The position numbers and the translations under genes were made by a program. From Hyphomicrobiales bacterium (GTDB lineage: Bacteria; Pseudomonadota; Alphaproteobacteria; Rhizobiales; Xanthobacteraceae), in contig JAFKKG010000031.1 of assembly GCA_017305715.1 (NCBI GenBank), positions 61,991-125,990 on the forward strand: 64,000 nucleotides of DNA, written 5' to 3'. Positions 35,319 through 44,612 of the stretch are shown piece by piece. Position 1 is the first letter of the stretch, and each line of letters starts with the position of its first letter. The notes beneath the pieces are model-generated. The model did not search any database and was not told the DNA's origin. It saw nothing but the letters and a program-made list of their open reading frames with translations.

Positions 35319-35345
35319 TCGCGCGAAGGTGCGGGCCAGAACCGC

Positions 35346-36203
35346 TTAGGCGGATTTGCCGTAATTGTAAAATCCCCGGCCGGTCTTGCGGCCGAGATGG
35401 CCGGCGGCGACCATTTCCTTCAGCAGCGGCGCGGCGCGGTATTTCGGATCGTTGAAGCCGTCATAGAAAACTTCCATTACCGACAGCATGGTGTCGAGCC
35501 CGATCATGTCGGCGAGCGCCAGCGGGCCGATCGGGTGGTTGCAGCCGAGCTTCATGCCGGCGTCGATATCCTCGGCGGTGGCGATGCCTTCCTGGAGCGC
35601 AAAGATCGCCTCGTTGATCATCGGGCACAGGATGCGGTTGACCGCAAAGCCCGGGCTGTTCTTCGCCGTGATCGGCACCTTGCCGACCCGCTTTGCGAAT
35701 TCTTCCGCCTTGGCGTGGGTGTCGTCGGAGGTCTGCAGGCCGCGGATCAATTCCAACAGCGCCATCAGCGGCACCGGATTGAAGAAGTGCATGCCGATGA
35801 AGCGGTCCGGACGGTCGGTCGCGGCGGCGAGTTTGGTGATCGAGATCGAGGAAGTGTTGGTCGCGATGATCGCGCGCGGGCTCAGCGTCGCGCAAAGGTC
35901 TTTCAGGATCTTGATCTTCAGATCCTCCCGTTCGGTCGCCGCTTCGATCACGAGGTCGCAATTGGCGAGCTTTGAATTGTCCGTCGTCGCGGTGATGCGC
36001 GCCAGCGCCGCTTGCCGGTCGGCATCGGTCATCTTCTGCTTGTTGACGAGGCGCTCCAGGCTGCCGGTGACCGTCGCCATGCCCTTGGCGACCGCGGCAT
36101 CCGAGATGTCGATCATCGTCACCTTCAGGCCGGCCGCCGCGCAAACCTGCGCGATGCCGTTCCCCATCGTCCCCGCCCCGATGATGCCCACCGTCTCGAT
36201 CAT
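35346..36203 (-). CDS. 3-hydroxybutyryl-CoA dehydrogenase
   Basis: A 285-residue NAD-dependent dehydrogenase of the HbdA/PaaH type that converts 3-hydroxybutyryl-CoA to acetoacetyl-CoA. The Rossmann motif is GAGTMGNGIAQVCAAAG (about 8-24), and the signature MHFFNPVPLMALLELI carries the catalytic His. A conserved KNSPGFAVNRILCP segment starts the C-terminal dimer domain. GGAG lies 6 nt before the ATG at 36203. Confidence 0.93.
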   Translation of the reverse strand: MIETVGIIGAGTMGNGIAQVCAAAGLKVTMIDISDAAVAKGMATVTGSLERLVNKQKMTDADRQAALARITATTDNSKLANCDLVIEAATEREDLKIKILKDLCATLSPRAIIATNTSSISITKLAAATDRPDRFIGMHFFNPVPLMALLELIRGLQTSDDTHAKAEEFAKRVGKVPITAKNSPGFAVNRILCPMINEAIFALQEGIATAEDIDAGMKLGCNHPIGPLALADMIGLDTMLSVMEVFYDGFNDPKYRAAPLLKEMVAAGHLGRKTGRGFYNYGKSA

Positions 36204-36374
36204 TTCGTGCTCCATTGCTTGACACCGGCAAGCGATGCCGGTTTGGCCGCCGTCCGGCTAACCGTTAGCAGACGGAGGCGAGGAGCAAAACCTGTCAAAT
36301 GCGGCCGAGGGGCCATATGGCTTTCGGGCCGCCGGATTCGCCAGTAAGCTGCCGGCAAAACAGGAGAAGCCGGA

Positions 36375-36662
36375 ATGCCCGCTTACGTGATCTTCGACGT
36401 CGAAATCAGGGATGCCGCGAAATATCAGGAGTTCATGTCGGGCGTGAAGCCGGCGCTGGAAGCGGCCGGCGCCAGATATCTGAGCCGCGGCGGTGCCCAC
36501 AAGGTCTACGAAGGCGACTGGGAGCCGCGCCGGATCGTGCTGCTGGAATTCCCCTCGGTCGCGGCCTGGGAGACCTTCTATAACGGGCCGACCTATCAGG
36601 GACTGAAAAGCATCCGGGACGCCTGCAGCTCGGCGCGCCTGGTCGGCGTCGAAGGGCTCTGA
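36375..36662 (+). CDS. DUF1330 domain protein
   Basis: A 95-residue ferredoxin-like alpha/beta barrel-type protein. The MPAYVIFDVEIRDAAKYQEF start, the YLSRGG turn and the VLLEFPSVAAWETFY segment are the family hallmarks. Function is not established for the family. GGAGAAGCCGGA precedes the ATG. Confidence 0.88.
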   Translation: MPAYVIFDVEIRDAAKYQEFMSGVKPALEAAGARYLSRGGAHKVYEGDWEPRRIVLLEFPSVAAWETFYNGPTYQGLKSIRDACSSARLVGVEGL

Positions 36663-36663
36663 T

Positions 36664-37497
36664 TCACGCCACCGGAATCCAGATCTCGATGCCGCCAAGG
36701 CCGGTGCGTGGATTGAAGGTCGGCAGATGCTTTTCGAGCCAGGGTCCGTCGGAGACGATCTTGCCGCTTTGCGGGACCCACTGATCCCAGATCGCGGCGT
36801 AGGTCTTGGGAATCTCGGAGGTGTGTCCGGAATGCCTGAAGACCGCGTAGGTCTGCGCAGGGATGCTTTGGGCAACGAAGCCCTTTGGCGGCGTGCCGGC
36901 CGACGACACGACGACGCCGGTCAGATATGAGAAATTTCCGTCGCCATCCATGTCGGTGGTGACGCTGACCGGAATCGTCTCGGCCTTGTTGTCGATCTCC
37001 TCATACCGGGTCATGAATTGTTGCCATTGACCGGGGATCGCCTGTGCGTTTGCAAGGTTTTGCCGGCGCGACAGCCCGACCACGGTCAAGGCGCCAAGCT
37101 TTTCAATCCGAGGCTCGATGGTCCCGTTGGCTGACGCCGTATGCGGAACGTTTGCGGGTTTCATCATGTTCAGCTCCTTCGTGGTTCCGTGCTTGCGCGC
37201 CGCTTCGGGCGTGCAATCGAACTGCGCCTTGAACGCGCGCGAGAACGCCTCATGCGAGGCATAGCCGGTGTCGAGCGCAAGGCTCAGGATATCGCCAGCG
37301 CCTTCCGCCAGCCGCTCGGCGGCGTTGCTCAGGCGGCGCGCCCGCACATAGTGCATCACCGGCATGCCGATGCGTGCTTCGAACGCGCGCGCCATGTGAA
37401 ATTTCGACACGCCGCATCCGTCGGCGATGTCGCTCAACGAAAGCTCGTTGCCGAGATTTCGCTCGATCATCCAGATTATTTTTGCAGCCAGTGACAT
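36664..37497 (-). CDS. AraC family regulator with GyrI-like effector domain
   Basis: A 277-residue regulator. The DNA-binding AraC/XylS double HTH is N-terminal (about 1-105, LSDIADGCGVSKFHMARAFE and GYASHEAFSRAFK). The C-terminal half is a GyrI-like (SOUL/AraC_E_bind) domain that senses small hydrophobic compounds (GTIEPRIEKLGALTVVGLSRR to EIWIPVA). This layout is like Rob and SoxS-type multidrug regulators. Its stop is 2 bp from the stop of the convergent DUF1330 gene. Targets unknown. Confidence 0.9.
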   Translation of the reverse strand: MSLAAKIIWMIERNLGNELSLSDIADGCGVSKFHMARAFEARIGMPVMHYVRARRLSNAAERLAEGAGDILSLALDTGYASHEAFSRAFKAQFDCTPEAARKHGTTKELNMMKPANVPHTASANGTIEPRIEKLGALTVVGLSRRQNLANAQAIPGQWQQFMTRYEEIDNKAETIPVSVTTDMDGDGNFSYLTGVVVSSAGTPPKGFVAQSIPAQTYAVFRHSGHTSEIPKTYAAIWDQWVPQSGKIVSDGPWLEKHLPTFNPRTGLGGIEIWIPVA

Positions 37498-37583
37498 GGA
37501 TTTTCATCTAGCAGGCGTCGATCGGCCTCGCTTGATCGGGATTGCGCAATCGCGCTGAGCAGCCGCGCTGCGGCGGGCGCGTG

Positions 37584-37610
37584 AATTATGACATTTATGA
37601 CAATTATGAC
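37584..37610. repeat. Three 9-bp direct repeats in a promoter region
   Basis: AATTATGAC, ATTTATGAC and AATTATGAC follow one another without spacer; on the other strand this is TGTCATAAW repeated at 9-bp spacing. They lie 96 bp before the membrane protein gene at 37706 and 87 bp before the AraC gene. A Pho box also has TGTCA repeats but at 11-bp spacing, so this is not one. Confidence 0.5.
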
Positions 37611-37705
37611 AGCGCGCGCTCACGCGCATTTTTGTCGTGACCCCGGCGATTCGTAACACTATTAATACAATCCAATGTCACTTCGGTAACAAGGCGGAGC
37701 GGTCG

Positions 37706-38641
37706 ATGAGTTTGGAATGGCGTGCGCAGCCGGCCTCCCTGGCCTGGTCTAACCCGGTGATCCGGTGGTGGGGCATGCTGACGCTGGTCAGCGGCGCCAA
37801 TATCGCGGTTTGGTTCGTGCTGTACCGCCAGCTCCACGGGCAGCCGATCGGGACTCCGGCCAGTGCATTGGGTGTCGAGCTCATGCTCGCGCTCAGCGCG
37901 GCCTATGTGTTCGGATGCGCCTTCCGTTCGGTGCTGCCGCGTGCGGACGTGCAGCGCATCTGCCTGTTCGACACCTGGCTGTCGAGCGTGTTCGTCGGCC
38001 GCTCGGTCGCAACGGTGGCCGAGGTCGCCTTCGCGGCGCAGTGGGCGATCATCCTGCATCAGCTCGGCACCATCGCGGACGCGGATTTAACCGTAGCCGC
38101 CGCCTGGGTGATCGTGCCGCTGATCGTCATCGCGGAATGCTTCTCCTGGCATGCGGTGCTGACCACCAAATATCTGCACAACGCCATCGAGAATTCGATC
38201 TGGGCCGTCGTCTTCTTCATCATCGGCGTCGGCCTCTGCCGGCTGTTGCCGGAGTTCGACGGCGCGGTGCGGGCGATCCTGATCGTGACCATCGTCGGGA
38301 TCGTCTTCTATCTCGCGTTTCTGATGACGGTCGACGTTCCCATGTACATGAACCGCTGGCGCGCCGATGTCGCCGACGGCAACACATTGATGAAGCCGCT
38401 CGAAGGCCTGCGCGACGTCAGCACGCGCTGGATCGTGACGCACGACATTGCCGAGTGGAAGGAAGAGATCGCCTGGATGTCGCTGTATTTCAGCCTCGCG
38501 GTCTGGTCGAGCCTTGCGCTGTGCGTGTTCTATTCGCTGGAGGATCAGCTGCCGCGCTACCGCACAGAGGCGCCTGTTGCGAGCATTTCGTCGCAGGCGC
38601 CGGCGGTTGGTGCGACGCAGTCCGCAGTGACCATTATTTAA
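37706..38641 (+). CDS. Polytopic membrane protein of unknown function
   Basis: A 311-residue protein with 8 or so hydrophobic segments spread over its length (for example MLTLVSGANIAVWFVLYR and AILIVTIVGIVFYLAFL). A VDVPMYMNRWRADVADG loop and a TRWIVTHDIAEWKEEIAWM loop are polar and conserved-looking. I do not recognise the family. GGCGGAG is at a good distance from the ATG at 37706. The last 8 bp overlap the end of the convergent DUF5107 gene. Confidence 0.75.
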   Translation: MSLEWRAQPASLAWSNPVIRWWGMLTLVSGANIAVWFVLYRQLHGQPIGTPASALGVELMLALSAAYVFGCAFRSVLPRADVQRICLFDTWLSSVFVGRSVATVAEVAFAAQWAIILHQLGTIADADLTVAAAWVIVPLIVIAECFSWHAVLTTKYLHNAIENSIWAVVFFIIGVGLCRLLPEFDGAVRAILIVTIVGIVFYLAFLMTVDVPMYMNRWRADVADGNTLMKPLEGLRDVSTRWIVTHDIAEWKEEIAWMSLYFSLAVWSSLALCVFYSLEDQLPRYRTEAPVASISSQAPAVGATQSAVTII

Positions 38642-40061
38642 TCTTCGTCTCGGCCGCGATCAGCTCTTTGCCTTCCGCGGTCGTGATCGTCAGCCGAACC
38701 GGTTCGCCACTGGCACCTGCCGAAAGCGCCGACGAAATGCGGTTGCCGTTCTTCGGATCAGCGGTCACGGCTTCATCGAACAAGACGGCGTCGCCGCGTT
38801 TCAAGGTGATTCGAAGCGGCGCCGCCGGTTCGATGCTGAAGAATTGCAGGCTTACGCCGGACGCATCAGTCGCAAGATTGATCAGGATGTTTTCGTTCGC
38901 CTGCGTCACGTTGCTCATGCCGACAGTCGGGCTGTAGGTTTCCGGGATCGACACCTCGCTCCACGCCGGGAATTCGGCGCTGTGAAAGAACTCGTCCGAC
39001 ACCCCCGCCCACAATTCCACATAGGGCCGCGCCGGGTTCGGATCCCGGCGCTGGTCGGTCTCCTGTGTGAACGATGGAAATCCCCACGTCCACATCTTGA
39101 GGCCGCGCGTGACACGGTTGTCGGCGATGCGGATGATGCCCTCTTCATTGTCGTGGTTGATCACACCCCAGAAATTGCCGCCCTGCATGTCCGGCGCCGC
39201 ATAGGCGATGCCCATCGTCGGCCAGTTCCTGAAGTGGCGCAGTCTTTCGAAACGGCTGGTGCCCGCGCCAACGCGCGCGTCGCCATCGGACAGGTTCTTC
39301 GACCAGGCCGGCGTGCGATAGGCTGCGATCGGCGCGATGATTTCGGCGCCCCCGGTGGCTTTGGGATGGTTGGGGTCCGATCCCGGCGCGAGCGTCGTGC
39401 AGGTCCAGTATTCGTATGAGATGGCTTTGTCGTTCGGGTTTTTCAGCACCATGCGCGTATCGACCGCGGCGCGATCGGCCTTCAGCGTCACGTAGTAAGT
39501 CGCTTCGATGCCGGTCGATCCTCTCCTGAACTTCGCGGGCGCTGCCGTATACTCGAAATTGTCCGTCAGCGACATCGCCACCGTCACTTCGCCGGCGCTC
39601 TCCCGCACGACCTTGAAGTCCCACGGCTTCAGCCAGGTCTTGCCATGCTCGGCATCCGGTAATGTTGGAAAGATGCCGCCATACACCATCAGCCAGTCGT
39701 AGTAGAAATTGCCGCCGCCCATGCCGTAGGGCACGCCGACTTCGGTGCGATAAAGCTGCTCATGGCCGGTCGGCTTGTAGATGATCGAAAGAATGCGCCC
39801 GCCGAACTCGGGCAGCAACGTCACTTTCAGGTAGCGGTTCTCAAGTATGCGGGCCTTGAACTGCCGGTCGACGATGCTGTTCTTGTCGAGCGAGCCGCCA
39901 ATGAACCCGTTCTCCGCCGAAACAGCGTATTTGACGGTGCTCCAGGCGATCGTCTGCTCGCTGAGCGACACCTTGTCCGGCTCCGCCGCGTGCGCGACGG
40001 CGTGGAATGCAAGGATTGCTGAGCTGAGGAGGATACGAAGCGAGGGAGGACCGATTGCCAT
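38634..40061 (-). CDS. Exported DUF5107-like protein (galactose-mutarotase fold)
   Basis: A 475-residue protein with a signal peptide (about 1-25, AHAAE). Residues 60-370 have the beta-rich aldose-epimerase-like pattern of DUF5107 (LENRYLKVTLLPEFGGRILS, TGHEQLYR, VPYGMGGGNFYYDWLMVYGG). The C-terminal 100 residues look like an immunoglobulin-type beta domain. Carbohydrate binding in the periplasm is plausible; catalysis is not shown. The 3' ends of this gene and 37706 overlap by 8 bp. Confidence 0.75.
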   Translation of the reverse strand: MAIGPPSLRILLSSAILAFHAVAHAAEPDKVSLSEQTIAWSTVKYAVSAENGFIGGSLDKNSIVDRQFKARILENRYLKVTLLPEFGGRILSIIYKPTGHEQLYRTEVGVPYGMGGGNFYYDWLMVYGGIFPTLPDAEHGKTWLKPWDFKVVRESAGEVTVAMSLTDNFEYTAAPAKFRRGSTGIEATYYVTLKADRAAVDTRMVLKNPNDKAISYEYWTCTTLAPGSDPNHPKATGGAEIIAPIAAYRTPAWSKNLSDGDARVGAGTSRFERLRHFRNWPTMGIAYAAPDMQGGNFWGVINHDNEEGIIRIADNRVTRGLKMWTWGFPSFTQETDQRRDPNPARPYVELWAGVSDEFFHSAEFPAWSEVSIPETYSPTVGMSNVTQANENILINLATDASGVSLQFFSIEPAAPLRITLKRGDAVLFDEAVTADPKNGNRISSALSAGASGEPVRLTITTAEGKELIAAETKIK

Positions 40062-40177
40062 TTACGCCGCTTTCGAATGATCGGGCGATCCTATCGCGCA
40101 ACGGCTGGTTTGTTGAGGCGATTAAGTGCCGGCAGCGCGATTGACCCCCGCGGGGACAATATCCATATGGGTCACAC

Positions 40178-41194
40178 ATGAATCACATCAGCCCGCCGCG
40201 AGTGCAAATGACACCATTGTCCATCCTCGATCTCGTCCGTGTCACCGAAGAAACCGACGCGAGCGGCGCGCTTGCCAACGCCCGCGATGTCGCGGTTCAT
40301 GCCGAGGCCTGGGGCTATCGCCGCATCTGGGTGGCGGAGCACCACAACATGGCGGGGATCGCCAGCGCCGCGACGGCGGTCGTGATCGGCCATATCGCGG
40401 CGGGGACGAAGACCATCCGCGTCGGCGCCGGCGGCATCATGCTGCCCAACCATGCGCCCTATGTCATCGCCGAACAGTTCGGGACGCTGGCGCGGCTGTT
40501 TCCCGGCCGCATCGACCTTGGGCTCGGCCGCGCCCCCGGCACCGACCAGCTGACGCTGCGTGCCTTGCGCCGCACGCCGGAAGCCGCCGAGAATTTCCCG
40601 CAGGACGTTCTCGAAGTGCAGGCCTTCCTTGCGCCGGCCGGTCCCAATCAGCGCATCCGCGCCGTGCCGGCGGCGGGCACCGAAGTGCCGCTGTGGATTC
40701 TGGGATCGAGCAATTTCGGCGCGATGCTGGCGGGAGAACTCGGGCTGCCCTATGCCTTCGCCTCGCACTTTGCGCCCGAACTGCTGATCCCGGCGCTGCA
40801 GATCTACCGCAGCCGCTTCAAGCCGTCCGAGCAGCTCGACCGTCCCTACGCGATGGTCGGCGTCAACATCATCGCCGCCGACAGCGATGACGAAGCGCGC
40901 CGGCTGGCGACGACGCAGCAGATGTCGTTCACGAATATATTCCGCGGTGCGCGCGGCCTCAGCCAGCCGCCGATCGACGACATCGAGAGCTATTGGTCTC
41001 CGGCTGAGAAGGCGCAGGCGATGGGCATGCTGGCGCGCTCCATCGTCGGTTCGCCCGAGACGATTCGCTCCGGCATCGATGCGCTGGTTGCGGAAACCGG
41101 CGCCGACGAGCTCATGATCGTGTCCGATGTCTACGATCACGCCAAGCGGCTGCGCTCGTTCGAACTGATCGCCGGCGCCGCGGGGATTGGCTGA
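40178..41194 (+). CDS. LLM class flavin-dependent oxidoreductase (YhbW family)
   Basis: A 338-residue luciferase-like protein of group 1 (MsnO8/YhbW). Key elements are [51 protein letters not shown] and [13 protein letters not shown]. Most homologues start at the equivalent of Met11 (40208), so that start is possible; neither ATG has a clear ribosome site. Substrate and partner reductase are unknown. Confidence 0.87.
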   Translation: MNHISPPRVQMTPLSILDLVRVTEETDASGALANARDVAVHAEAWGYRRIWVAEHHNMAGIASAATAVVIGHIAAGTKTIRVGAGGIMLPNHAPYVIAEQFGTLARLFPGRIDLGLGRAPGTDQLTLRALRRTPEAAENFPQDVLEVQAFLAPAGPNQRIRAVPAAGTEVPLWILGSSNFGAMLAGELGLPYAFASHFAPELLIPALQIYRSRFKPSEQLDRPYAMVGVNIIAADSDDEARRLATTQQMSFTNIFRGARGLSQPPIDDIESYWSPAEKAQAMGMLARSIVGSPETIRSGIDALVAETGADELMIVSDVYDHAKRLRSFELIAGAAGIG

Positions 41195-41438
41195 GGCGCC
41201 TTTGTGCTGCTGCTGCGAAAGCTGCCCCGTGCAGTCATGTTGCTGACGCAATTTCTGTCTTAACCGGCGGCAACCAAGACCTGTGCGAGGACCATTCTGG
41301 TTCCCACAACGGTTCCGTCGCGCCCTGGTTGGCACGATCCGCAAAAGATTGGCGCAAGCTCGTCAACGCATCCGCGTTCGCTTGACCGTGTTTTGCGGCA
41401 TCGGGAACCGAACCATCCAGAAAATCAATCGAGGATCT

Positions 41439-41959
41439 ATGATGTTGTTTCGGTCGAGCGCCGCGATTTGCGGCGCCGTGTCTGCGCTTGCGATTTCTGT
41501 TACCTTCGCTCGAAGTGAAGACGCTGTTCATTCCGGCGCCGTCGTCGATGTTACAGTTCATTCAATTGCCGCCGTCGATGCCGCTTCCGGGGATGCCATC
41601 GTTGGCGCGGCATCCACCTATAATCCGTTCCGGCCCGGACGGCTGGAGGGCGGCCGAACACCGCCTCCGGCGAGCGCTATGATCCCTCGGTCTGGGCGGC
41701 TGCCATCAAGACGAGCCTGCGCCAGAAATTTGGCGGGGTCCAATTTGGCGCGCGGCCGAAATATGCCCTCGTCGAAGCCGCAGGCAAGAAGGTCATCGTC
41801 AAGATCAATGACGTCGGGCCGCTAAGGCCCGGCCGCATCATCGACCTCAATGAGCGGGCGATGCGCTATCTCGATCCGAGCCTGGAGCTCGGGGTCATTT
41901 ACGGCGTAAGGGTTAGCCCGCTTGCCGGCGACTATTGGATTCCCGGACCGGTTGGCTGA
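41439..41959 (+). pseudogene. Frameshifted RlpA-like (double-psi beta-barrel) protein
   Basis: The first part reads MMLFRSSAAICGAVSALAIS (signal peptide) up to ASTYNPFRPGRLEGG in one frame. The second part continues one frame off with NTASGERYDPSVW, VKINDVGPLRPGRIIDLNE and ends IPGPVG at 41959. Together these give the RlpA order A-S-x-Y-[N], T-A-S-G-E, V-x-[IV]-N-D-x-G-P. A single missing base in 41645-41660 (GGCGGCCGAAC, where GGCGGCCCGAAC would restore EGGPNTASGE) explains it. The intact product would be about 173 residues, an exported peptidoglycan-binding or lytic protein. A sequencing error in the GC run is possible. Confidence 0.75.
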
Positions 41960-41995
41960 AATCGCGCGAAAGAACCCCGGTCGGCACAAAGCCAG

Positions 41996-42292
41996 CTAGC
42001 CGCTGCGGCTAGCCTCGGCCTTGGAGAACTTGCGGCCGACCAGAAGACGCGCGCCGTCGGCTTCGATCCACTCGTCGTGCAGTTCGCCTTCGGCGACGGA
42101 AAATATCTCTCCCGAACGGTAGGTGACAGGCTCCCCCGCTTGCCGGACGACAAATGTTCCCGAGAGGACCAGCCCGCGGATCTCGAAGAGGTGCCGGTGC
42201 CGTCCCTTGCCGGGGCGCGGATCGAGATTTTGACGCTCGATCTCATCGAAGCCGTCGGCTCTCAGTTGTTTTTCGAAATCCTGTTCATTCAT
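41996..42292 (-). CDS. Small cupin-like protein
   Basis: A 98-residue single-domain protein, predicted as a small cupin barrel: RHRHLFEIRGLVLSGTFVVR, YRSGEIFSVAEGELHDEW. The histidines in RHRH and LHDE are at cupin metal-ligand spacing. GGAGGATTGC precedes the ATG, which sets the start; longer versions of the frame upstream are not supported. Function unknown. Confidence 0.75.
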   Translation of the reverse strand: MNEQDFEKQLRADGFDEIERQNLDPRPGKGRHRHLFEIRGLVLSGTFVVRQAGEPVTYRSGEIFSVAEGELHDEWIEADGARLLVGRKFSKAEASRSG

Positions 42293-42437
42293 GCAATCCT
42301 CCTGCTGGGCAGGCAGCCCCAATGACGGCTGAGATGATATCCGGATCCTGGCCCGCCAAGGATAGCGGCTTTCTCTGACGTGGCAACGTTCGACGCATCT
42401 ATGGCGGCAGACCCGCAGCCACCGGCAGACCGGGGTA

Positions 42438-43799
42438 TCATCGACTACATTCGGAAACGCCATACTTGGCGAACTCCTTGGCAATATCGGGGTCCAGGGA
42501 TTTGGCAAGACCGAGATCGGCTGACCCGTCGGCCTTGTTGCGCTTTTTTGCGATACCGCGTCCGAACAGGGATGAAACCTGACGGGGGCTTGCTTCAAGC
42601 GCGGCCGAGTAGTCGGCGATCGCTTGCTCATTCCGGCCGAGCTTCAGGTTAATCAGCCCCCGGCTATCCAGCGCGTCGGCAAATCCGGGGCGAAGCCTGA
42701 GGGCCTCGTTGCAGTCTTTCAGGCCCAGTTGCAGATCGCCGCCGGCAGCGTTCGCCCAGCAACGATTGTTATGCGCTTCGACATCCCGCGGATTATTGCC
42801 GATGACTTCGTCGAAATCCTTGATGGCGAGGCTGAATGCGCCTTTAGCGGCATAAACCTGACCGCGCTTGTAATAGGCAATTTTGTCATTCCGGTTGGCC
42901 GAGATTCGACGGCTGAGTTCGTTGATGACCCGATCGTTGGCAAGCTCGTCCAAACCTGGCGGGGGTGTCGGCGCCAAGCTGACGCAATCCTCGCGATCGT
43001 CCTTCTTGCGCGCGTTATCTTCATTTCGCCCAAGAACGGGATTCGAACCAAAGCTGAACTCAACGGCCAATGAGGAAGAGAACCACGGCACCTGCTCGCC
43101 TCGCGAACCAAGGGCAACGCCGTTCTTGGTGTTTGTCAACGCCTGTTCGGCGCTGGTGCCGGGAACGCGGATTTCCCTGAGAAACTCACGGACAAAGAGG
43201 CCATGCGCGGTTCCAGCGGCATCGTTGATCACAGAACCCAGCGCCGCCGAGTACATCACCAGACTGTTCGCCGGCGCGATCACGGGAGCCAATCCCGCCG
43301 AATAGGAACGAAACCGGCGCTCGAACGGATTGCGTCGCGAGGCATCGATGAGCGCGATCTTGACCAGGGCGCCGCGATTGTTCATCTCGCCAAGGATGGC
43401 TTCGAGCCCAACGCCGTCGCGCCGAACGTCGGACTCGGTCCAGATCTGGGCATCGACCGGAACTAGATAAGTCTGGCGCGCCGATTGAATTCCAAAGCCA
43501 CCGAAGAAAACCAGCGCGACGGACCCCGGCTTGATCTTTCCATACAATCGATCAAGCGCCGCCCGCGCGGCATCGCCTGTGAGATTGATGCCGGTTTCGA
43601 CATCGAAATTGTCGCGTTTGAGTTCATCGGCGACATCCTGGGCATCGTTGGCGATCTCCGGGAGAGCCAAATCGCTGTCCGGGTATTTTGCGTTGCCAAT
43701 GACGAGCGCGAACTTGCCTGCCGGTTCGGTCGTCAGGCCGGGATTGGTCGCAGCGACTGTCAGACCGAAAGCAACCATCAGGACGAAACCAAATCGCAT
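42438..43799 (-). CDS. Exported caspase-fold (C14-like) TPR protein lacking both catalytic residues
   Basis: A 453-residue protein: signal peptide (about 1-26), caspase-like domain (about 28-245) and four TPR-type repeats (about 285-440). The fold is clear from KFALVIGNAKYP, YLVPVDAQIW and IDASRRNPFE. The catalytic histidine of the G-H-G motif is Phe102 (FFGGFG) and the catalytic cysteine of D-A-C-R is Ser154 (DASR), so no cysteine protease activity is expected. The rest of the domain is well kept, which argues for a structural or binding role and against decay. The start is the ATG before MRFGFVLMVAFGL; the frame extends 169 codons further without coding character. Confidence 0.85.
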   Translation of the reverse strand: MRFGFVLMVAFGLTVAATNPGLTTEPAGKFALVIGNAKYPDSDLALPEIANDAQDVADELKRDNFDVETGINLTGDAARAALDRLYGKIKPGSVALVFFGGFGIQSARQTYLVPVDAQIWTESDVRRDGVGLEAILGEMNNRGALVKIALIDASRRNPFERRFRSYSAGLAPVIAPANSLVMYSAALGSVINDAAGTAHGLFVREFLREIRVPGTSAEQALTNTKNGVALGSRGEQVPWFSSSLAVEFSFGSNPVLGRNEDNARKKDDREDCVSLAPTPPPGLDELANDRVINELSRRISANRNDKIAYYKRGQVYAAKGAFSLAIKDFDEVIGNNPRDVEAHNNRCWANAAGGDLQLGLKDCNEALRLRPGFADALDSRGLINLKLGRNEQAIADYSAALEASPRQVSSLFGRGIAKKRNKADGSADLGLAKSLDPDIAKEFAKYGVSECSR

Positions 43800-44117
43800 G
43801 AAGTTGCCTAACAGCCCCTGGACATTACCAATCGATGGGGAGCGTATGCCAAAAATCAGCCACCATCCAGCCAAGCCGCACATCCGGCGCGTTGGTTCTG
43901 TGACTGGGTCACAGTCGCTCCCGGCCGTCAATTCATCACCGCGACGATCGCGGACTTTGCCATTCGGCAGCACCATGTTGCGGTAGCGAAGCTGGAGCCA
44001 CTCTCTATCGACGTAGGCGGCTGCCGCCAATATCATGCCAAATTGAATGAGGCCGCGAGGCCTTTTACCCCGGTGGCGGGCAAGAAGAGAATCAAGAATA
44101 GAGAATTGGGGGTGGTC
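43800..44117. other. Divergent intergenic region
   Basis: 318 bp between the caspase-fold gene and the divergent secreted-protein gene. It must hold both promoters. The minus-strand frame continuing upstream from the caspase gene stays open here, but its composition is not protein-like. No repeat or RNA seen. Confidence 0.4.
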
Positions 44118-44612
44118 ATGATACGGGCGCGACATGCCGTGCTGGCGGCGGCGATGCTGATGACGATGGGCACATCCGTCGCGGCGGAGGTTCTCGACGC
44201 CACGTATCGCGGCACGATGGTATGCGACAAGCTGCCGTTTACCAGCGACAAGATGCGCGAAGCCATCGAGGTCACGATCACTGGTGGCGCTGCGCGCTAT
44301 TCTCATGTGGTGCGGCTGCGCAACGTCGCCGTCGAGCCCACGGCGGAGGAGGGCACCGGCAAGATCGACGGCCAGAAGATCGATCTTCAGGGCACCTGGA
44401 AGAGTGGCGGCCGGGAGTACCAGGCCAAATACAGCGGCAGCTTCGTGCGGCGCAGCGCGCGACTCAAGGGGACGCAGACCTGGACCGACGACGGCAAGAC
44501 CGTCACCCGCGCCTGCGCGGGCGCGATCAAGCGGCCGTTCAAGCCGTTCCTGCCGCGCGCCAGGAAGCAGGCGGCCGCGGGGCAGGAGATTGCAACTCGC
44601 TCACTGAACTAG
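44118..44612 (+). CDS. Exported hypothetical protein
   Basis: A 164-residue protein with a signal peptide (about 1-23, SVAAEVLD). The mature part is beta-rich and looks like a small lipocalin-like or avidin-like barrel: YRGTMVCDKLPF, AIEVTITGGAARYSHVV, GKIDGQKIDLQGTWKSG. It ends with a basic tail. Stops of this gene and the convergent gene share one CTAG (44609-44612). I do not recognise a named family. Confidence 0.7.
   Translation: MIRARHAVLAAAMLMTMGTSVAAEVLDATYRGTMVCDKLPFTSDKMREAIEVTITGGAARYSHVVRLRNVAVEPTAEEGTGKIDGQKIDLQGTWKSGGREYQAKYSGSFVRRSARLKGTQTWTDDGKTVTRACAGAIKRPFKPFLPRARKQAAAGQEIATRSLN

Noticed and set aside
37584-37610. Pho box
   Set aside because: TGTCA words are spaced 9 bp, not the 11 bp of a PhoB site.
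41321-41355. Second sigma-54 promoter (TGGCACG near 41330)
   Set aside because: The -12 TTGC element is not at the right spacing.
43800-44306. N-terminal extension of the caspase-fold protein
   Set aside because: The frame is open but the signal peptide starts at 43799 and the upstream translation is not protein-like.
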